64,000 nt of DNA from Onchocerca volvulus (taxonomy: Eukaryota > Nematoda > Chromadorea > Rhabditida > Onchocercidae), in the NCBI GenBank assembly GCA_000499405.2, contig HG738140.1:7715560-7779559 (forward strand), written 5' to 3'. The notes below the pieces were generated by a model that was not told the origin of the DNA, made no database searches, and was given only the letters and a program-made list of their open reading frames with translations. Every line of letters begins with the position of its first letter. Position 1 is the stretch's first letter. The position numbers and the translations under genes were made by a program. Positions 63,901 through 64,000 of the stretch are shown here, piece after piece.

Positions 63901-64000
63901 CATCTGAATCGATCGTTTTCAACCATATTTCTATTTCTAGATTTTCTATCCCATCCATCCTAGAGTTCTCCTTCATCAGAAAACCATCACCAACGAATAA
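57933..64000 (-). CDS. C-terminus with two laminin-G domains (laminin alpha LG4-LG5-like), partial
   Basis: The 3' end of a gene for an extracellular matrix protein; the 5' part lies beyond the window. Exons: 64000-63768 (partial), 62236-62125, 61802-61641, a linker exon not located, 59807-59723, 59205-58972, 58424-58324 and 58075-57933. The first LG domain: EIWLKTIDSDGLVFYW, DRFHSIRFEKHLRNDSLQIG, AVVFIGGVPNKTILP and FRGAIQGLTINGH. The second: IMFDGQNEYALVKRML, MLKTNKSEGLIWWESK, NDNRWHSVALFR, FLLAVDNEKV, NGIIWIGGGKKK and YKGCLRNLKIS, ending RRCEN then TAA. Two LG domains at the extreme C-terminus resemble LG4-LG5 of laminin alpha. Perlecan or agrin remain possible, especially if the missing linker exon (phase 0 in, phase 1 out, between 59808 and 61640) encodes an EGF module. 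Confidence 0.83.

Noticed and set aside
1..64000. CRISPR array, bacterial operon or phage defence system
   Set aside because: No regularly spaced repeats or intact prokaryotic genes; intron-rich nematode genes throughout. The only possibly bacterial material is the decayed frame at 56257-57236.

Overview
This window looks like nuclear DNA of a nematode, most likely a clade III (spirurid/filarial-type) parasite. The evidence is AT-rich sequence, genes split into short exons by GT-AG introns of about 50-2300 bp, and several worm-type proteins: a secreted DB-module protein, a pharyngeal-type troponin C very close to TNC-2, and an IL-17-receptor-like SEFIR protein. Homopolymer A/T runs and short foldbacks are abundant. 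The species is an inference.

Layout. 1-0.6 kb: the 3' end of the condensin ATPase SMC2 (+). 4.0-6.7 kb: a MARCH-type RING-CH membrane E3 ligase (-). 10.9-15.0 kb: a secreted DB-module protein (+) with a tRNA-Ser(GCU) in an intron and a degenerate copy of part of its last exon. 19.4-22.8 kb: an unrecognised, low-complexity 295-residue protein (-). 22.8-34.7 kb: about 12 kb in which I can support no gene, only small tandem repeats, foldbacks and a cluster of CRE-like motifs. 34.7-38.4 kb: cleavage stimulation factor CstF-50 (-), with a duplicated terminal exon. 39.9-41.9 kb: a HSPBP1/Fes1-type Hsp70 nucleotide-exchange factor (+), divergent from CstF-50. 43.7-52.9 kb: three genes on the minus strand in transcription order mrps-16, IL-17-receptor-like SEFIR receptor, seven-finger C2H2 protein, closely spaced and possibly an operon. 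53.5-55.3 kb: troponin C (-), first exon not found. 56.3-57.2 kb: a decayed single-frame coding relic (+) with many stops, of unknown and possibly foreign origin. 57.9-64.0 kb: the C-terminal end of a protein with two laminin-G domains (-), running off the window.

Most genes are ordinary housekeeping or structural genes and do not form one pathway. The most interesting points are the decayed frame at 56-57 kb, the terminal-exon duplications in CstF-50 and the DB gene, the perfect 40-bp inverted repeat in an mrps-16 intron, the three-gene minus-strand cluster, and one IL-17-receptor exon junction that does not obey GT-AG rules. Exon models were built by hand from splice sites and reading-frame phase. 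For MARCH, the unrecognised protein, CstF-50, the HSPBP1-like protein, the zinc-finger protein and mrps-16, the summed exons form an uninterrupted frame from ATG to stop.
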